Source: Synechococcus sp. ROS8604
GTDB lineage: Bacteria > Cyanobacteriota > Cyanobacteriia > PCC-6307 > Cyanobiaceae
DNA: 64,000 nucleotides
Direction of reading: 5' to 3'
Assembly: GCF_014279655.1 (NCBI RefSeq)
Contig: NZ_CP047946.1
Span: 1,178,001 to 1,242,000, forward strand
The position numbers and the translations under genes were made by a program. This document shows, one piece after another, positions 15,433 to 24,932 of this stretch (within the stretch, counting starts at the first letter, position 1; each line of letters opens with the position of its first letter). The notes beneath the pieces were generated by a model. That model was not told the origin of the DNA, did no database searches, and saw only the letters and a program-made list of their open reading frames with translations.

Positions 15433-16622
15433 GAAGCCTCCTGATCCTCTGCTTCTTCCAGCACAATCCTCTGCAATTCGAGCAGCGCTTGTTCGAGCAT
15501 GGCCCGATCTGCTGCGTTGTGCTCAGCGCCGGGGGCGGTAGCGCTGTTGTCATCCAATTCAGCTGCAAGCTCTGTTGTGATGCCCCTGATCAAGGGCGCA
15601 TCGTCGCGTTGCAGAAATCTTTGAAATTCTCCTGGTTCCGGCCTGCGCTTGGGCATCCCGCGAATTCTGAGGTGGAGAAGTTGTTGATCTAAATCTTGCA
15701 AATCCTGTTGCAACTGTTGGTGCTCTTGAAAAGAAAGTTGGCCGCTGAGCTCAATCCTCACAAGATCTTTCCCAACCTTGCGCCCTACAGAGGACGCGAT
15801 TGTTTTTTTGAGGCCTTGAAGATCAGCCCCACTGTTCAGCGTGGCGTCGATCCTGTGCCATGACATGGCCCCTGTTGCCATCGGAGTGACCTCTGGGGTC
15901 CGTTGTCGGTGCACGTCCACCAGAAGGGCTTGCGAGCGTTGGTCGTGAGAACTTGTGGGGAAACGATCGGGTTCAGGGGTGCCGGAATACCAAGCGCGTG
16001 GGTTCATTTGGGTCAGGGCATGCCAATCCCCTAGAGCGATGTAGTCCACCTCCTCTTCAGGCCATCGATCGAGATGCAATTGGTTGACCTGTCCCTCTGC
16101 ACCAAAGCCCTGAACGGAACCATGGGCGAGTACGACCCTGGGCTGATCGTGGGGCAACGCACTCCAGTTCAGGGATTCCAGCCAATCTGCGGGGCTGCGA
16201 CTGTCTCTTTGGCGCAGCAACGGGCAAGGCAGTATCACCATGCCTGCCATGACCTGAGGCTCTTTTTGCAGGAGAAGCTGCAAGTTCGGGCAACGCTCCC
16301 GCATTTGACGTTGCACATCTCGGCGCTGCCAGATGCCACCAGCACCTCCATGGTCATGGTTTCCAGGAATGACCAGCACAGGACAGCTGATCGAAGCGAT
16401 GGCTTCCATCACCTCCATCACAATGCCTGGCGCCACCGTGCTCGAGTCGAATAGATCACCGGCTACCAGGACGGCATCAAGGTTGTGTTCGCTTGCTGTT
16501 GAAGCGATACGGGATACGGCATTGATCCGTTCTTGCTGAAGTCGGGCTCGTTTTTGAGGATCCTCAATCCAGTGATACGGCTTGCCGATTTGCCAGTCAG
16601 CCGTGTGAAGAAAACGTGGCAC
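15423..16622 (-). CDS. SbcD/YhaO-like metallophosphoesterase nuclease
   Basis: A calcineurin-like phosphoesterase of about 399 residues. The motifs are TADWQIG (first metal-binding D/H region), VAGDLFD (second) and PGNHDHGG (third), followed by VLAHGSVQGFG and ALGDWH. These match Mre11/SbcD/YhaO nucleases. The start is set at GTG 16622-16620, which puts the RFLHTADW strand right at the N-terminus as in relatives. An upstream ATG at 16760 would add 46 unrelated residues and run across the divergent gene's start. It is the first gene of a two-gene unit with the SbcC-like ATPase. Confidence 0.82.
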   Translation of the reverse strand: MPRFLHTADWQIGKPYHWIEDPQKRARLQQERINAVSRIASTASEHNLDAVLVAGDLFDSSTVAPGIVMEVMEAIASISCPVLVIPGNHDHGGAGGIWQRRDVQRQMRERCPNLQLLLQKEPQVMAGMVILPCPLLRQRDSRSPADWLESLNWSALPHDQPRVVLAHGSVQGFGAEGQVNQLHLDRWPEEEVDYIALGDWHALTQMNPRAWYSGTPEPDRFPTSSHDQRSQALLVDVHRQRTPEVTPMATGAMSWHRIDATLNSGADLQGLKKTIASSVGRKVGKDLVRIELSGQLSFQEHQQLQQDLQDLDQQLLHLRIRGMPKRRPEPGEFQRFLQRDDAPLIRGITTELAAELDDNSATAPGAEHNAADRAMLEQALLELQRIVLEEAEDQEASCG

Positions 16623-16743
16623 CGTTGCTGAGTGGGTGTTCTGACCCCATGCTGCCGCTTCCCGGCTCTTTTTCCGCACACTCAGCGCTGGCGGATCAGC
16701 AGATACACGGCATTGTTTCGTCTTGAGTCTCATGCGATTCGTC

Positions 16744-17898
16744 ATGGCCGATGCCACCACCAGGCTTTACCCATCGCTTGACGCGATTGCAGGACTGTTT
16801 CATCCGCCCGAGCAAATCACCTCGATTGACACGCTTGGCTCTGGAAACGTGAACGACACCTTTTTGGTGTCCCTGGCAGCGGATGCGGATTGTCGGGCCT
16901 TTGTCATGCAGCGTCTGAACACAAGCGTGTTCGAAAAGCCCGAGCTGGTCATGCGCAATTTGCTTGCCTTGGGCACGCATGTGCAACAACGTTTGGCGAC
17001 CGATCCCCCTGAATTGGCTGGACGGCGTTGGGAGATTCCAAAGGTTCTCCCCACACGCCATCGCAAAGGCCATTGGGTTGAGCACAACGGTGAGTTTTGG
17101 CGCTCGATTTCCTACATCGGAGCGGCCACCACGAGTGATGTGATCCGCGATGCTGGCCATGCCCGAGAGGTGGGGTATGGATTGGGAATGTTCCATCACC
17201 TGATCAGTGATTTACCCACTGGCGACTTGGCAGACACCCTTGAAGGCTTCCATATCACTCCCAGCTATCTCAACCATTTCGACACTGTTTGCCGAGATCA
17301 AACCCAGTGGATTGAGAAGCAGTTATCTCTCGATCCGCGCCTGAAAAGTGCGCTTGATTTCGTGGAACGTCGTCGCGACTGCGTGGATGTGTTGGAGGCG
17401 GCTTGTGCACGCGGTGAGCTGCAACGACGCCCGATTCATGGAGATCCCAAGATCAACAATGTGATGCTCGATGAGCGCAGTGGTCGCGCGGTGGGATTAA
17501 TCGATCTGGATACGGTCAAGCCCGGATTGGTGCACTACGACATCGGCGATTGTTTGCGTTCTTGCTGTAACCCTCTTGGCGAAGAGACCTTGCAGGTTGA
17601 GATGGTGAGGTTCGATCTCAACCTCTGTCGGGCGATTCTTGAGGGCTACCTCACGATGGGCCGTTCTTTTCTTTCCGACCAGGATTTTCGCTATCTACCA
17701 GACTGCATTCGTTTGATTCCGTTTGAGCTTGGGTTGCGCTTTTTAACCGACTATCTGGATGGCGATCGTTACTTCCGAACAGATCGGCCTTCTCACAATT
17801 TGGATCGAGCCTTGGTGCAATTCGCGCTGACCCAATCGATCGAAGTCCAGGGGGATGACCTTCAGCTCATGATTCGCGAACTTTCAGGAGCGTGCTGA
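16744..17898 (+). CDS. APH-family small-molecule kinase
   Basis: A 384-residue protein from ATG 16744 (16723 is an in-frame alternative). An N-terminal nucleotide-binding segment, LGSGNVNDTFLV, is followed by HGDPKINNVMLD around 230-241, the catalytic loop of the aminoglycoside-phosphotransferase fold with Asp as base, and IDLDTVKPG, which supplies the metal-binding Asp. The HGDPKxNNV version and the LDTVxPG motif resemble N-acetylhexosamine 1-kinase, so a sugar is a possible substrate. It is one base apart from the DOMON-like gene downstream, forming a likely operon. Confidence 0.75.
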   Translation: MADATTRLYPSLDAIAGLFHPPEQITSIDTLGSGNVNDTFLVSLAADADCRAFVMQRLNTSVFEKPELVMRNLLALGTHVQQRLATDPPELAGRRWEIPKVLPTRHRKGHWVEHNGEFWRSISYIGAATTSDVIRDAGHAREVGYGLGMFHHLISDLPTGDLADTLEGFHITPSYLNHFDTVCRDQTQWIEKQLSLDPRLKSALDFVERRRDCVDVLEAACARGELQRRPIHGDPKINNVMLDERSGRAVGLIDLDTVKPGLVHYDIGDCLRSCCNPLGEETLQVEMVRFDLNLCRAILEGYLTMGRSFLSDQDFRYLPDCIRLIPFELGLRFLTDYLDGDRYFRTDRPSHNLDRALVQFALTQSIEVQGDDLQLMIRELSGAC

Positions 17899-17899
17899 A

Positions 17900-18508
17900 A
17901 TGTCGCGCCATCCCGTGATGGTTCGGCAGGTTTGCCCGCTCCTTCCGCAAGAACCCCAAGAATCACCCAATCTTTTGCTCAGTGCTGAGTTTGTTTGGCG
18001 TGAAGGAGGCGTTCTTGAACTCAGCTACAACCTTCGTCCTTCCCAGCGTGATAGCGATTTGCTCGCGCTTGCGTTGCCTTGCTTAGAGCCAACATCAGGT
18101 CCAGCGACAGGTTCAGTTACAGGTTCATTGCAGGGGGATCGCCGCGATGAGCTTTGGAAGCACAGTTGCTTTGAGGCGTTCATCGGGTTGCCCGACTCTC
18201 AGCAGTATTGGGAATTAAACGTATCGCCGTTGGGTCACTGGAATCTGTACAGCTTTGAGCGCTATCGACAGAGTGGCTCTGGCTTGGTTGAGGCCTTGCC
18301 ACCAGCCGTCACCGTCCGACAAACGCGACGGGACTTTCGTTGTGATGTGGTCTTGGATTTACGTCCTTGGTGGCCGATTGAGGGCATGCCTGAACTGGGC
18401 TTGACGATGGTCCTCGAGGAAACCAATGGCCGTCTCAGCTATTGGGCGCTCTCCCATCCAGGGGAGGCTGCAGACTTTCATGACCGTCGCAGCTTTTTGA
18501 CCTGTTGA
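17900..18508 (+). CDS. DOMON-like domain protein
   Basis: A 202-residue protein without a signal peptide. The segment DELWKHSCFEAFIG, then YWELNVSPLGHWNLYSF and YR, is characteristic of a cyanobacterial DOMON-like family (a beta-sandwich that in other proteins binds heme or sugars). A low-complexity T/G/S stretch lies between residues 70 and 82. It begins one base after the kinase stop codon and is probably translationally coupled. The binding partner is unknown; a carbohydrate link with the kinase is inference. Confidence 0.65.
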   Translation: MSRHPVMVRQVCPLLPQEPQESPNLLLSAEFVWREGGVLELSYNLRPSQRDSDLLALALPCLEPTSGPATGSVTGSLQGDRRDELWKHSCFEAFIGLPDSQQYWELNVSPLGHWNLYSFERYRQSGSGLVEALPPAVTVRQTRRDFRCDVVLDLRPWWPIEGMPELGLTMVLEETNGRLSYWALSHPGEAADFHDRRSFLTC

Positions 18509-18527
18509 TGGATCGTCGAAGCTTTTG

Positions 18528-19520
18528 ATGATGACTTCAGTCCGCCGCCTCCTGATCTCTCTTTCCCTCGTGGCGATTCCCCTGGCCTGGGGCTGTGGCT
18601 CCCCTGCCCTCCAGGACCCCAAAAATCAAGAGCAGGGAGTCTCGGAACAGGTTGAACCAACGGAGCTCGCTCTTCCAGCTCTCCCTACAAGCCCAGATCT
18701 TCCCCGCGCTCCTTCAGGAGCGCACTATCCGCTGTTTCCGGCGAACCCTGATCAGCTCGCTCAATTGTTGTCAGAGATTGAGCTGGCCATACGCAATCCC
18801 GACGTCTCCTCAGAGGCCATACCCCCTCTGGCTCATCAGCAACAGGTGCTCTATCGGGTGTTGTCGCATCGCCCTGCTCTCGCCAATCAGGTGAGATCCA
18901 AGCTCGATGAGCGCTGGCGCTGGGTGTTTGATCAGCACATCGCAGCTCGGCGCTCGTTTCTCGCCATGCATCGTGGCCCTGCTTCCTCCACGCTTCCGGC
19001 CTGGCGGATTCAGACTCCGGCTCCTCCAGATCAATTGCTCAAGGCTTACCGCAGTGCTTCAGCGTCCACAGGGATCGACTGGGAGATTCTGGCTGCTGTG
19101 AATTTGGTCGAAACGGGGATGGGTCGCATTGATGGCATTTCCGTCGCCAATGCTCAAGGTCCCATGCAATTTCTACCGACAACCTGGACGGAACCTGGAA
19201 TTGGCAGGGGTGGTGACATTCGCGATCCATGGGATGCCATCCATGCGGCGGCACGCTATTTGGTGCGCCGTGGTGGTCTTCAGGACATCCGAAAAGGGCT
19301 CTGGGGATACAACAACAGTGATCATTACGGCAGGGCTGTGGTCCATTACGCCGACCTGTTGAAACGGGATCCTCTCGCCTATCGCGGTTTGTATCACTGG
19401 CAAATTCACTACGCCTCGTCGGTGGGTGATCTCTGGCTTCATGAGGGGTACAACCAGCAACAGCCCACAAACGTCTTGGAGTATTTGCGTCAAAACCCGC
19501 ACAGTCGTCCTGCAGGTTGA
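18528..19520 (+). CDS. Lytic transglycosylase, exported
   Basis: A 330-residue protein from ATG 18528 (TTG 18525 and ATG 18531 also possible). The N-terminus is a signal peptide (RRLLISLSLVAIPLAWGC); C23 could be lipid-modified, though the W at -2 is atypical. After a proline-rich linker, the C-terminal half has the SLT goose-type fold: WEILAAVNLVETGMGRI with the catalytic glutamate near 194, then AQGPMQFLPTTW and GYNNSDHYGRAV. It would cleave peptidoglycan strands in the periplasm with release of 1,6-anhydromuramyl ends. It follows the DOMON-like gene closely on the same strand. Confidence 0.85.
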   Translation: MMTSVRRLLISLSLVAIPLAWGCGSPALQDPKNQEQGVSEQVEPTELALPALPTSPDLPRAPSGAHYPLFPANPDQLAQLLSEIELAIRNPDVSSEAIPPLAHQQQVLYRVLSHRPALANQVRSKLDERWRWVFDQHIAARRSFLAMHRGPASSTLPAWRIQTPAPPDQLLKAYRSASASTGIDWEILAAVNLVETGMGRIDGISVANAQGPMQFLPTTWTEPGIGRGGDIRDPWDAIHAAARYLVRRGGLQDIRKGLWGYNNSDHYGRAVVHYADLLKRDPLAYRGLYHWQIHYASSVGDLWLHEGYNQQQPTNVLEYLRQNPHSRPAG

Positions 19521-19584
19521 GGCTTAGAAACTGGCTTGATCGCCTTTGACCTCTACGATTCCGATCAGATGAAGGCTGAGCTCT

Positions 19585-20289
19585 TTGGCGAAGGAACTGA
19601 CGCATCGAGCCGATGAGCTCAAGACCCTTGGCTGGTCCACGGACGAAGTGGCCCGATACGCCGAGCTATGGGACTATCGCCAGCGTTGGGGAGCGATGAA
19701 CCTCGAACGTGAGGATCGTTTGTTCCTGCGTAAGGCTGAAGCCGCACTCCCAGCGATTGTTTCGGGCAAGGCTGCAGCGAAAAAGGCGATCAACGAAAAG
19801 TCCTATTACCGCTGGCTCTGTTTCCATCTAGAGGCGATGGATACGGCTGAAGCCGGGTATGCCTTACCCGAAGGATCCCGTGGTGCTTGGCCGATCTTGC
19901 TGGAGGAGGAGAGACGTTTGCTCGATTACTACCTGCCAGTTCTTGGGCTTCCCGACACGATTAAGGCCAAAGCATTTGATGCGGTCCGGGAAGAACTCGC
20001 GGCCCAGGCTGGTCCTCTCGCCGCTGCAGATGGTCAGACCAAGAATTACGACTTCATGGCTGCCTTAAAGGAACTCAAGGCGCAAGAGAACAGCAAGTGG
20101 CGTCATTTGCGCGAGCAGGAGGGTGACCAGCCCTATCCAGTGCTCAGTGCTGAAGCAGCAAGCTCCTTCCGATCAGAAGTGCGCAGTCGCTTTGGCCCTC
20201 TGATGCGTGACACGCTTCCATCCCTTGCTGAGACTGAAAAACCGGCACCTGACGACAATTGGAACCCTGCAATGGAAGTTGCGAGCTAG
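19585..20289 (+). CDS. Conserved-looking protein of unknown function
   Basis: A 234-residue soluble protein. The only in-frame start near the beginning is TTG 19585; an AAGG nine bases ahead (GATGAAGGCTGAGC) could serve as ribosome-binding site. The sequence is helix-rich and charged, with WDYRQRWGAMNLEREDRLFLRK and SYYRWLCFHLEAM; no catalytic motif, cysteine pair or membrane segment is seen. It lies 24 bases before metY and may belong to the same transcript. I do not recognise a family. Confidence 0.6.
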   Translation: MAKELTHRADELKTLGWSTDEVARYAELWDYRQRWGAMNLEREDRLFLRKAEAALPAIVSGKAAAKKAINEKSYYRWLCFHLEAMDTAEAGYALPEGSRGAWPILLEEERRLLDYYLPVLGLPDTIKAKAFDAVREELAAQAGPLAAADGQTKNYDFMAALKELKAQENSKWRHLREQEGDQPYPVLSAEAASSFRSEVRSRFGPLMRDTLPSLAETEKPAPDDNWNPAMEVAS

Positions 20290-21636
<1,347 letters not shown>

Positions 21637-21640
21637 GTAG

Positions 21641-21690
21641 GGAGAGGTGGTCGGTCACTTGGAGCCCAAGGCCCAGGTGATCGATTCTCC
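21641..21690 (+). terminator. Extended hairpin after metY
   Basis: GGTCACTTGG (21653-21662) pairs fully with CCAGGTGATC (21673-21682) as RNA, using two G-U pairs, around a ten-base loop. Outer GGAGA (21641-21645) and TCTCC (21686-21690) can extend the structure. There is no T tract, so it may be a transcript-stabilising or attenuating hairpin rather than a classic terminator. It lies between the metY stop and the metA start. Confidence 0.45.
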
Positions 21691-21807
21691 GTGCAGTCAT
21701 GGAGATGGGCTGTGGCTACCTTGAAAAGACCACACCATGCATAGAAAGGCCGCTCGTCATTGAATACATGATGGATCAAACTCAGTCAGTGGAAGGGATC
21801 TGAGCTG

Positions 21808-22701
21808 ATGGCACTCATACTTCCTAGGAACTATCACAAGATCACCGCTGTTGAACGGAACCGGATCTCTTGGATTGAACCTGAACAAGCCGAGCGTCAG
21901 GACATCCGGCCCCTGCGCATTGGCATTCTCAACATCATGCCCCTAGGGAAGCAGTACGAATTCAACCTTTTGCATCCTCTGGGCCTTTCGGTTCTTCAGA
22001 TTGAACCGATTTGGATTCGTCTTCAATCGCATGCCTACCGAAGTTGGGACCAGGCCCATCTCAACCAGCATTATGTGAGTTGGGAGGAGGCTCAGTCCCA
22101 GCGCCCATTGGATGGATTAATCATTACCGGTGCTCCAGTGGAACACCTGGCATTTGAGGACGTCACCTATTGGCCAGAATTGGTTGAGCTGATTAAGGAA
22201 GCTCGTCACTCTTGTGCCAGCACTCTGGGCCTCTGTTGGGCTGGGTTTGCTCTGGCCTATCTCGCTGGAGTGAACAAGGTGACGTTCGATCGGAAATTGT
22301 TTGGGGTGTTTCCGATGCGCAGTCTTGTGCCTGGTCATCCGCTCATGGGAACGCAGGATGATCAATTTCTCTGTCCCCAAAGCCGTCATGCGGGTTTGCC
22401 GGATGCGGCGATGGAATCGGCGCAACGCCAGGGGCGACTGAGGCTTTTAGCCCATGGAGAGAAGGTGGGGTACACCATTTTTGAGACGCCAGATCAGCGT
22501 CAGCTCATGCATCTTGGCCATCCCGAATACAACGTCGGGAGGCTGCAAGGGGAAATGGAGCGCGATCGCGCCCGTGGTGATGTTCCACCGCCTGAAAACT
22601 TTGACGCGGATCACCCGAGAACGCTCTGGCGTTCCCATCGCAATTTGCTCTTCCAGCAGTGGTTGTGGTTCTGCTACCACCGTGTGAGTCTGCAGTCCTA
22701 A
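21808..22701 (+). CDS. metA: Homoserine O-acyltransferase MetA, predicted acetyl type
   Basis: A 297-residue MetA-family protein. LRIGILNIMPLGKQYEFNLL begins the fold, GLCWAGFAL holds the nucleophile (C143) and HLGHPEYN contains the late conserved histidine and glutamate. In this family one residue in the ITGAPVE/ITGAPLG loop correlates with acyl donor: Glu in acetyl-CoA enzymes, Gly in succinyl-CoA enzymes. Here it is E112 in ITGAPVEHL, so acetylation is predicted. This fits the O-acetylhomoserine sulfhydrylase directly upstream. MetA-type genes are often named homoserine O-succinyltransferase by default; that label is probably wrong here. Confidence 0.9.
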   Translation: MALILPRNYHKITAVERNRISWIEPEQAERQDIRPLRIGILNIMPLGKQYEFNLLHPLGLSVLQIEPIWIRLQSHAYRSWDQAHLNQHYVSWEEAQSQRPLDGLIITGAPVEHLAFEDVTYWPELVELIKEARHSCASTLGLCWAGFALAYLAGVNKVTFDRKLFGVFPMRSLVPGHPLMGTQDDQFLCPQSRHAGLPDAAMESAQRQGRLRLLAHGEKVGYTIFETPDQRQLMHLGHPEYNVGRLQGEMERDRARGDVPPPENFDADHPRTLWRSHRNLLFQQWLWFCYHRVSLQS

Positions 22702-22714
22702 CCAGAACGGCGCC

Positions 22715-22732
22715 CCCTCTAGCAGGAGAGGG
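22715..22732. terminator. Possible hairpin between convergent genes
   Basis: CCCTCT (22715-22720) and AGAGGG (22727-22732) form a six-pair stem around AGCAGG, between the metA stop and the convergent DUF723-like gene. There is no T tract on either side. It may end transcription from both directions, but this is only suggested by position and G+C-rich pairing. Confidence 0.4.
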
Positions 22733-22740
22733 CGTGCCCG

Positions 22741-23055
22741 CTAGGAGGACAGGGCTCCCTTTTTTGCGGCTGTTTTGATTGGAGCTGGGGTTTCGGTCGG
22801 CCGCTGAGCAGCATCGCGATTGAGCTCCCGCTCCAAGGCGGCAATCCGTCTTTCTCTGAGGCAGTGCCGACAGCCCCCTGTGGTTTGCAGATGTTTCTCA
22901 GGCGTGATGTTGATCAGTTGCACCGGATGGTCGTTGCAACGAATTTTGACCGGACTCTTGTAGCTGCGGTATTTGATCTCTGAATAATCAAAGTGTTCAC
23001 CGAAGCGCTCATGCGCCCGTTTGAGAAACTCCGATTCCGTGATACGAGCTGCCAT
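22741..23055 (-). CDS. DUF723-like small protein
   Basis: A 104-residue protein. FLKRAHERFGEHFDYSEIKY followed by SPVKIRCNDH and GGCRHC follows the pattern of DUF723 domains, short modules with paired Cys/His found in phage and bacterial proteins near homing or nuclease domains. One metal site could be formed by C60, H63 (CNDH) and C82/C85 (CRHC). The last 30 residues are basic and proline/alanine-rich. No nuclease domain is attached. Function is unknown; nucleic-acid binding is inference from the basic tail and zinc-ribbon-like residues. Confidence 0.6.
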   Translation of the reverse strand: MAARITESEFLKRAHERFGEHFDYSEIKYRSYKSPVKIRCNDHPVQLINITPEKHLQTTGGCRHCLRERRIAALERELNRDAAQRPTETPAPIKTAAKKGALSS

Positions 23056-23140
23056 GGAAAGAATGTATGGGTAGTTCGCTCGAAGTTTTCGTCTCTGTTA
23101 TGGCTCGTTACTGGTTTGTTGTTGGCAAGACCCTCGATCG

Positions 23141-23728
23141 ATGAGCTGGAACCATCGTGTTGGCTGGCTTGAACCGCAGGCTTCGGCTTACTGGTTTGGA
23201 CTGTGTCAGGAACAGATCGTCTGGGAGCAGCCCCAAGTTCGGGTTTACGGCAAGGTCCATCCTGTGCCGCGATTGGCGGCTTTCCTTGCGGACGCTTCAG
23301 TGTCGTATCGCTATAGCGGTGTGACGCATCGAGGCCAGGGATGGCCCGACTGGTTTACGCCTTTGCTTGAGAAGGTGAATGAGAGTTGTTCGGCTCCATT
23401 CAATGGATGCCTGTTCAATCTCTATCGGGATGGAGACGACCGCATGGGTTGGCATGCTGATGATGAACCGGAGATTGATGCCAACTATCCAATCGCCTCC
23501 CTTTCGTTTGGTGCCACCAGGGCTTTTCAGTTTCGTCATCGCCAGAGCCAGTGCCGAGAGGAACTAGCGCTTGCGGACGGGGATCTGCTGGTGATGGAGC
23601 CTGAGTGTCAACGCTTGTGGATGCATGGCCTTCCGGTTCGCAGGAGGGTCCGCACGGCACGGTTGAACCTCACGTTCCGAGTCTTTCTGCCATCGTCTTC
23701 AGCAGCCAAGCCCAAATCGGAATTGTGA
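23141..23728 (+). CDS. AlkB-type 2-oxoglutarate dioxygenase
   Basis: A 195-residue Fe(II)/2-oxoglutarate oxygenase of the AlkB family. The iron ligands are H105 and D107 in WHADDE and H162 in WMHGLP. R174 and R180 in RLNLTFR fit the 2-oxoglutarate-binding arginines. FNLYRDGDDRMGWHADDE and PIASLSFGATRAFQFRH match AlkB/ALKBH2-type proteins, which oxidatively remove methyl groups from alkylated DNA or RNA. Substrate specificity cannot be decided. The 3' end overlaps the convergent transporter gene by 59 bases. Confidence 0.9.
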   Translation: MSWNHRVGWLEPQASAYWFGLCQEQIVWEQPQVRVYGKVHPVPRLAAFLADASVSYRYSGVTHRGQGWPDWFTPLLEKVNESCSAPFNGCLFNLYRDGDDRMGWHADDEPEIDANYPIASLSFGATRAFQFRHRQSQCREELALADGDLLVMEPECQRLWMHGLPVRRRVRTARLNLTFRVFLPSSSAAKPKSEL

Positions 23729-24533
23729 TCCCTGCGATCAGGGTGCTGCGCCAAATGAGCTGTGCTGCTGCCGTGCTGTCTGCCTGTTCGGTTTCTGCGA
23801 TCAGAAGCACGGAAATGGCCGTTGGGGCTGCAGCCTGCAAGACAAGGGCCTGACGCGCGATAGAGCTGATGGGAAGGATCAAGCTGAGTCCAAACAGAAA
23901 GGCAGGAAAGAGCAAAAGCTTGCAGACCAGCGCAGCATTCAACAGGTTGGCGGGAGGGCGCTGTGTTTGCTCAGGGTCTCTCTGCTCAGGATGCGTTGCT
24001 GCTGACCTCTCCTCTGCAAGGCCTGCGAGTCGCATGCCCACAACGATCAAGGCCAGCACGATGACCACCCTTGAAGGCATCCAGAGTGCGGTCGTAATCG
24101 TTGCTTGCCATGGCGTTGCCATCACAACCAAGGCTCCCAGGAGTCCTCGTGATGCTGGACTCGAACTGAGGTGGTTGACTAACTCACGCCAACGGTAAAG
24201 ATGAGCTTCCGGCCTGGCTCCTGCGAGCCAGATGGGTCCGAGCCCCCAACAAAGCAGGGTTGCGCCCAAGTCGTAGCCGATGCTGATCGATAGGGCCTCC
24301 GGGGGGAGTAAGGCCAGGGCGACCGGAATCCCGAAATAAGCCGTGTTGCCGACGCAACTTCCCAGTTGAAGCGTGGGTGATAGTCGCTGATTGCCGCCTT
24401 CACGCCAACTGTTCAGCATCAGCAGCATGACCATGATGGCGGCCGCGGCGATGGCGGCCGTGCTCACCAGGGAGCTATTCAATCCACCCTTCAAGAGCAA
24501 GCCCATCAGGCTGATGGGAACGCCGTAGCGCAC
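23670..24533 (-). CDS. AEC-family transporter, true start probably further upstream
   Basis: A membrane protein with eight or more hydrophobic segments resembling auxin-efflux-carrier (AEC) family permeases. The first canonical start codon in frame is GTG 24533, giving 287 residues. The frame, however, is open further upstream to about 24700 and encodes LLVELIPGLLSGYLLGRF, which looks like the missing first membrane segment of the family. That extension contains no ATG, GTG or TTG in frame. Either initiation uses a rare codon (CTG or ATT) or the protein lacks the segment. The substrate is unknown. The 3' end overlaps alkB by 59 bases. Confidence 0.7.
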   Translation of the reverse strand: MRYGVPISLMGLLLKGGLNSSLVSTAAIAAAAIMVMLLMLNSWREGGNQRLSPTLQLGSCVGNTAYFGIPVALALLPPEALSISIGYDLGATLLCWGLGPIWLAGARPEAHLYRWRELVNHLSSSPASRGLLGALVVMATPWQATITTALWMPSRVVIVLALIVVGMRLAGLAEERSAATHPEQRDPEQTQRPPANLLNAALVCKLLLFPAFLFGLSLILPISSIARQALVLQAAAPTAISVLLIAETEQADSTAAAQLIWRSTLIAGITIPIWAWLLKTMAERLGT

Positions 24534-24680
24534 GAGTGGCGTCGCTAGCGGTTTGATCCACCCCGGTTTGAAGCGTCCAAGCAGATATCCACTCAGAAGG
24601 CCTGGAATGAGTTCAACCAGGAGGCGATCAATCGCGGTGTCTGCCAGATCTCGGTAAAGACTAGGAACATTCGCGATGAT

Positions 24681-24932
24681 GTGCCAAAGTCTCAGCTGTC
24701 CTACGACCGGTGCTCAGTGGCTGTTTCGGCTCCTTTCTGTTCCATCCCCCAGAGAGTTGTTCGGCTCAGTGAGGCCTTGCAAGCTCAACGTGAGCGCTTG
24801 CAAGAGCGTTTGGCTGAGCAAATCAACAGCCTCCCCGTTGACAATGAAAGCTGGCTGCAGACCGAAAGGGAGCTTGTGGCAGCTGAGCGGGCTCTGCACC
24901 AGTTGGATGGCCGTTGTCAGTTGGTCATTTGA
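24681..24932 (+). CDS. Small coiled-coil protein, unknown
   Basis: An 83-residue protein from GTG 24681. Its central part, [23 protein letters not shown] and then [16 protein letters not shown], is a strong heptad-like amphipathic coil. A second frame at 24676 is also open but has poorer composition. No family is recognised. The gene starts close to the 5' end of the AEC transporter frame on the other strand, and its 3' end overlaps the convergent ABC ATPase gene by 16 bases. Confidence 0.55.
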   Translation: MPKSQLSYDRCSVAVSAPFCSIPQRVVRLSEALQAQRERLQERLAEQINSLPVDNESWLQTERELVAAERALHQLDGRCQLVI

